Made by a program: the position numbers and the translations under genes
Shown here: piece after piece, positions 7,055 through 8,073 of the stretch
How the letters are laid out: every line of letters begins with the position of its first letter
Numbering within the stretch: the first letter of the stretch is position 1
Source: Thioalkalivibrio nitratireducens
GTDB lineage: Bacteria; Pseudomonadota; Gammaproteobacteria; Ectothiorhodospirales; Ectothiorhodospiraceae
Direction: 5' to 3'
NCBI GenBank assembly: GCA_011390385.1
Contig: JAABSN010000157.1
Coordinates: 1 to 8,073 of the forward strand
Length of the DNA: 8,073 nucleotides
Notes under the pieces: model-generated
The model's input: only the letters and a program-made list of their open reading frames with translations
Databases searched by the model: none
Told to the model about the DNA's origin: nothing

Positions 7055-7663
7055 ATGAACAAGCCGTTTGCGGCATCGGCCGAACAGAACAGGGACCCGA
7101 TCCTGCGCGTCCTGCGTCAATGGTTCGATGGTCCCGGCAGCGTGCTCGAAGTCGGTAGTGGAACCGGCCAGCATGCCGTGTATTTTGCGCATCATCTGCC
7201 ACATCTGATCTGGCAGCCCAGCGATGTCGCAGCGCATGTCAGCGGTATCGAAGCCTGGCGCACGGAGGCCGGATTGGCGAACGTTCGGCCAACCCGCGTT
7301 CTGGATGCCGGAGGCGAGTGGCCGGAGGAAACCTTCGATTACGTCTTCACGGCGAATACCGCGCACATCATGCACTGGCCGGAAGTGATCGCGATGCTTG
7401 CGGGTGTGGGCCGGAGTCTGCGTCCCGGAGGGATTTTCGCAATGTACGGCCCGTTCGCCCGTGAGGGGAGGCATACGGCTGCGTCCAATTTCCAGTTCGA
7501 TCAGGCTCTGCGCAGCGCGGATCCGGGAATGGGAGTCCGCGATGTGGACGACCTGGTCCATGAAGCCTCCCGGCACGCGCTTCGACTGGTCGAAGTGGTG
7601 TCGATGCCGGCGGATAATTTCACGCTGATCTGGCGCAAGGACGCCGCTATGGGTACTGAGTGA
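7055..7663 (+). CDS. DUF938 family SAM-dependent methyltransferase-like protein
   Basis: A 202-residue soluble protein with a class I methyltransferase fold, recognisable as the DUF938 (PF06080) family, whose substrate is unknown to me. Visible features in order: NRDPILRVL near the N-terminus; SAM-binding motif I, LEVGSGTGQH at 31-40; WQPSD at 53-57, where an acidic residue would be expected to bind the SAM ribose; TANTAHIMHW at 99-108 (motif IV position); LRPGG at 122-126; LYGPF-like MYGPF at 130-134; the family-typical SNFQFDQALR and DPGMGVRD at 144-163; and MPADNFTLIWRK near the end. There is no signal peptide or membrane segment. The ATG at 7055 is preceded 8 nt upstream by GAGGAGGG, an excellent ribosome site. 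It follows pgi by 143 bp and could be read from its own promoter or by read-through; the neighbours do not suggest a substrate. A MITE-like element starts 17 bp after the stop. Family assignment is confident; methyl-transfer activity is inferred from motif I only. Confidence 0.88.
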   Translation: MNKPFAASAEQNRDPILRVLRQWFDGPGSVLEVGSGTGQHAVYFAHHLPHLIWQPSDVAAHVSGIEAWRTEAGLANVRPTRVLDAGGEWPEETFDYVFTANTAHIMHWPEVIAMLAGVGRSLRPGGIFAMYGPFAREGRHTAASNFQFDQALRSADPGMGVRDVDDLVHEASRHALRLVEVVSMPADNFTLIWRKDAAMGTE

Positions 7664-7680
7664 AAAGGCGTTCCTGCTGG

Positions 7681-7840
7681 GAGCCTGTCGGACCTGGGTG
7701 CCCGTAGCGAGCTGGGTGGGAGAACGATGGCGGTTTTTCATGATTTCGACGCGTACAGTGGTTCTATGTAACGAGAAATCAAGGAAAATGCACCGATCTT
7801 CCCACCGGCGCAGTAGGCGCAGCCCAAGCCCGACAGGCTC
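7681..7840. mobile_element. MITE-like inverted-repeat element, 160 bp, no coding capacity
   Basis: The ends GAGCCTGTCGG (7681-7691) and CCGACAGGCTC (7830-7840) are perfect 11-bp terminal inverted repeats. The element is flanked on both sides by CTGG (7677-7680 and 7841-7844), which looks like a 4-bp target duplication; if part of the element instead, the perfect repeat is 12 bp (7680-7841). Internal pairings share the same centre near 7760: GGTGGGA (7715-7721) with TCCCACC (7800-7806), and TGATTTC (7741-7747) with GAAATCA (7775-7781). The whole is thus a long imperfect palindrome. No credible ORF lies inside. Small size, terminal repeats and flanking duplication fit a non-autonomous element mobilised by a transposase encoded elsewhere. 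I cannot name the parent insertion sequence. It could also act as a bidirectional terminator or message-stabilising hairpin for the upstream gene. Confidence 0.6.
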
Positions 7841-7875
7841 CTGGCTGCCATGGCGCTGGCGGCCACCTCGGATAA

Positions 7876-7915
7876 TGAAAGACGTAGGGTGTCAATGAGC
7901 GCAGCGAATTGCACC
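7876..7915 (+). repeat. REP-like palindrome, copy 1
   Basis: It begins TGAAAG (7876-7881), then two bases, then the foot GTAG (7884-7887) followed directly by an imperfect hairpin at 7888-7915. The stem is GGTG/CACC, a single bulged T at 7892, CAAT/ATTG, a tandem G-A mismatch (7897-7898 with 7906-7907) and GC/GC closing a GCA triloop (7901-7903). A GTAG foot plus imperfect palindrome is the hallmark of REP elements processed by RAYT (TnpA-REP) transposases. No RAYT gene is in the window. Confidence 0.65.
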
Positions 7916-7958
7916 GCTCGAGGCCCGGGAGCCCGGGGCCAGGTTCGGCGTTGTATCC

Positions 7959-8003
7959 GGTGCGGTTCGGCTGCGCCTCACGGCACCCTACGCGGTTCTT
8001 TCA
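7959..8003 (-). repeat. REP-like palindrome, copy 2, inverted
   Basis: Read on the minus strand: TGAAAG (8003-7998), six bases, GTAG (7991-7988), then a hairpin over 7987-7959. The stem is GGTGC/GCACC, a C-C mismatch, GT/AC, the same tandem G-A mismatch, then GGC/GCC around the same GCA loop. Several stem bases differ from copy 1 but pairing is kept. With copy 1 it forms a tail-to-tail pair like a BIME, separated by a 43-bp spacer that itself holds a GC hairpin (7922-7926 with 7936-7940, continued by GGG/CCC). Confidence 0.65.
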
Positions 8004-8040
8004 CGCTAACTGTCATGGCCATGCCCGCCACCCCGGACCA

Positions 8041-8073
8041 TGAAAGGTCCAAGCGTAGGGTGTCAATGAGCGC
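8041..8073 (+). repeat. REP-like palindrome, copy 3, truncated by the window end
   Basis: TGAAAG (8041-8046), eight bases, GTAG (8055-8058) and the 5' half of the hairpin, including the same extra T as copy 1 (8063). It is identical to copy 1 over the last 20 bases visible. The 3' arm lies beyond the window. Confidence 0.6.

Larger units (their letters stand above)
7846..8073 (+). repeat. Direct repeat block carrying REP-like elements
   Basis: A stretch at 7846-7881 recurs at 8011-8046 with about 28 of 36 positions identical. A 20-bp stretch (CGTAGGGTGTCAATGAGCGC) is then identical at 7883-7902 and 8054-8073. The offset changes from 165 to 171 because of six extra bases before the second GTAG. 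The second copy is cut by the window end, so the array may continue. There is no gene in this 410-bp 3' region. Confidence 0.7.

Noticed and set aside
5541..7202. Long open frame of 553 codons on the minus strand, antisense to pgi
   Set aside because: It is antisense shadow of pgi with a low-complexity Arg/His/Gln composition and no family motif.
6959..7741. A 260-codon minus-strand frame across the methyltransferase gene and into the MITE-like element
   Set aside because: It begins inside the inverted-repeat element and runs antisense to a well supported gene; no domain was recognised.
7846..8073. CRISPR array
   Set aside because: Copies are palindromic, in both orientations, few and unevenly spaced (165-171 bp), unlike CRISPR repeats with 30-40 bp spacers.

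Overview
The window is GC-rich chromosomal DNA from a proteobacterium. It is most likely a gammaproteobacterium, perhaps of Chromatiales/Ectothiorhodospiraceae type; that placement is inferred from gene content and protein style, not from a search. All five complete protein genes and the one partial gene are ordinary metabolic or housekeeping genes, intact and free of frameshifts. No tRNA, rRNA, CRISPR array, phage gene or transposase gene was seen.

Layout. 1-682 (+): the 3' end of panC, then complete panD, which carries its own probable sigma70-type promoter inside the end of panC. 683-725: a short convergent gap without a convincing terminator. 726-5158 (-): ppc and, upstream of it, glgA, both read leftward. 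They are separated by 140 bp that hold a perfect -10 box (TATAAT) and a perfect 12-bp hairpin in the presumed ppc leader. 5159-5240: the divergent glgA/pgi control region. 5241-6911 (+): pgi. 6912-7054: non-coding, with a possible structured leader. 7055-7663 (+): a DUF938-type SAM-dependent methyltransferase-like gene. 7664-8073: a gene-free repeat island. It contains a 160-bp MITE-like inverted-repeat element (7681-7840) flanked by CTGG, then three copies of a REP-like palindrome, two (+) and one (-), the last cut by the window end.

How the genes fit together. PanC and PanD serve pantothenate/CoA synthesis; PanD supplies the beta-alanine that PanC joins to pantoate. Pgi, GlgA and Ppc are central carbon enzymes. 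Pgi interconverts fructose-6-P and glucose-6-P, GlgA polymerises ADP-glucose into glycogen, and Ppc replenishes oxaloacetate from PEP. In Pseudomonas panB-panC-panD-pgi are contiguous, so here the ppc-glgA pair appears to sit, in reverse orientation, inside an old pan-pgi neighbourhood.

No dramatic new system is evident. The most interesting material is non-coding. The REP-like elements have a GTAG foot, a conserved tandem G-A mismatch and compensatory stem changes between copies. The others are the MITE-like element and the ppc leader hairpin.
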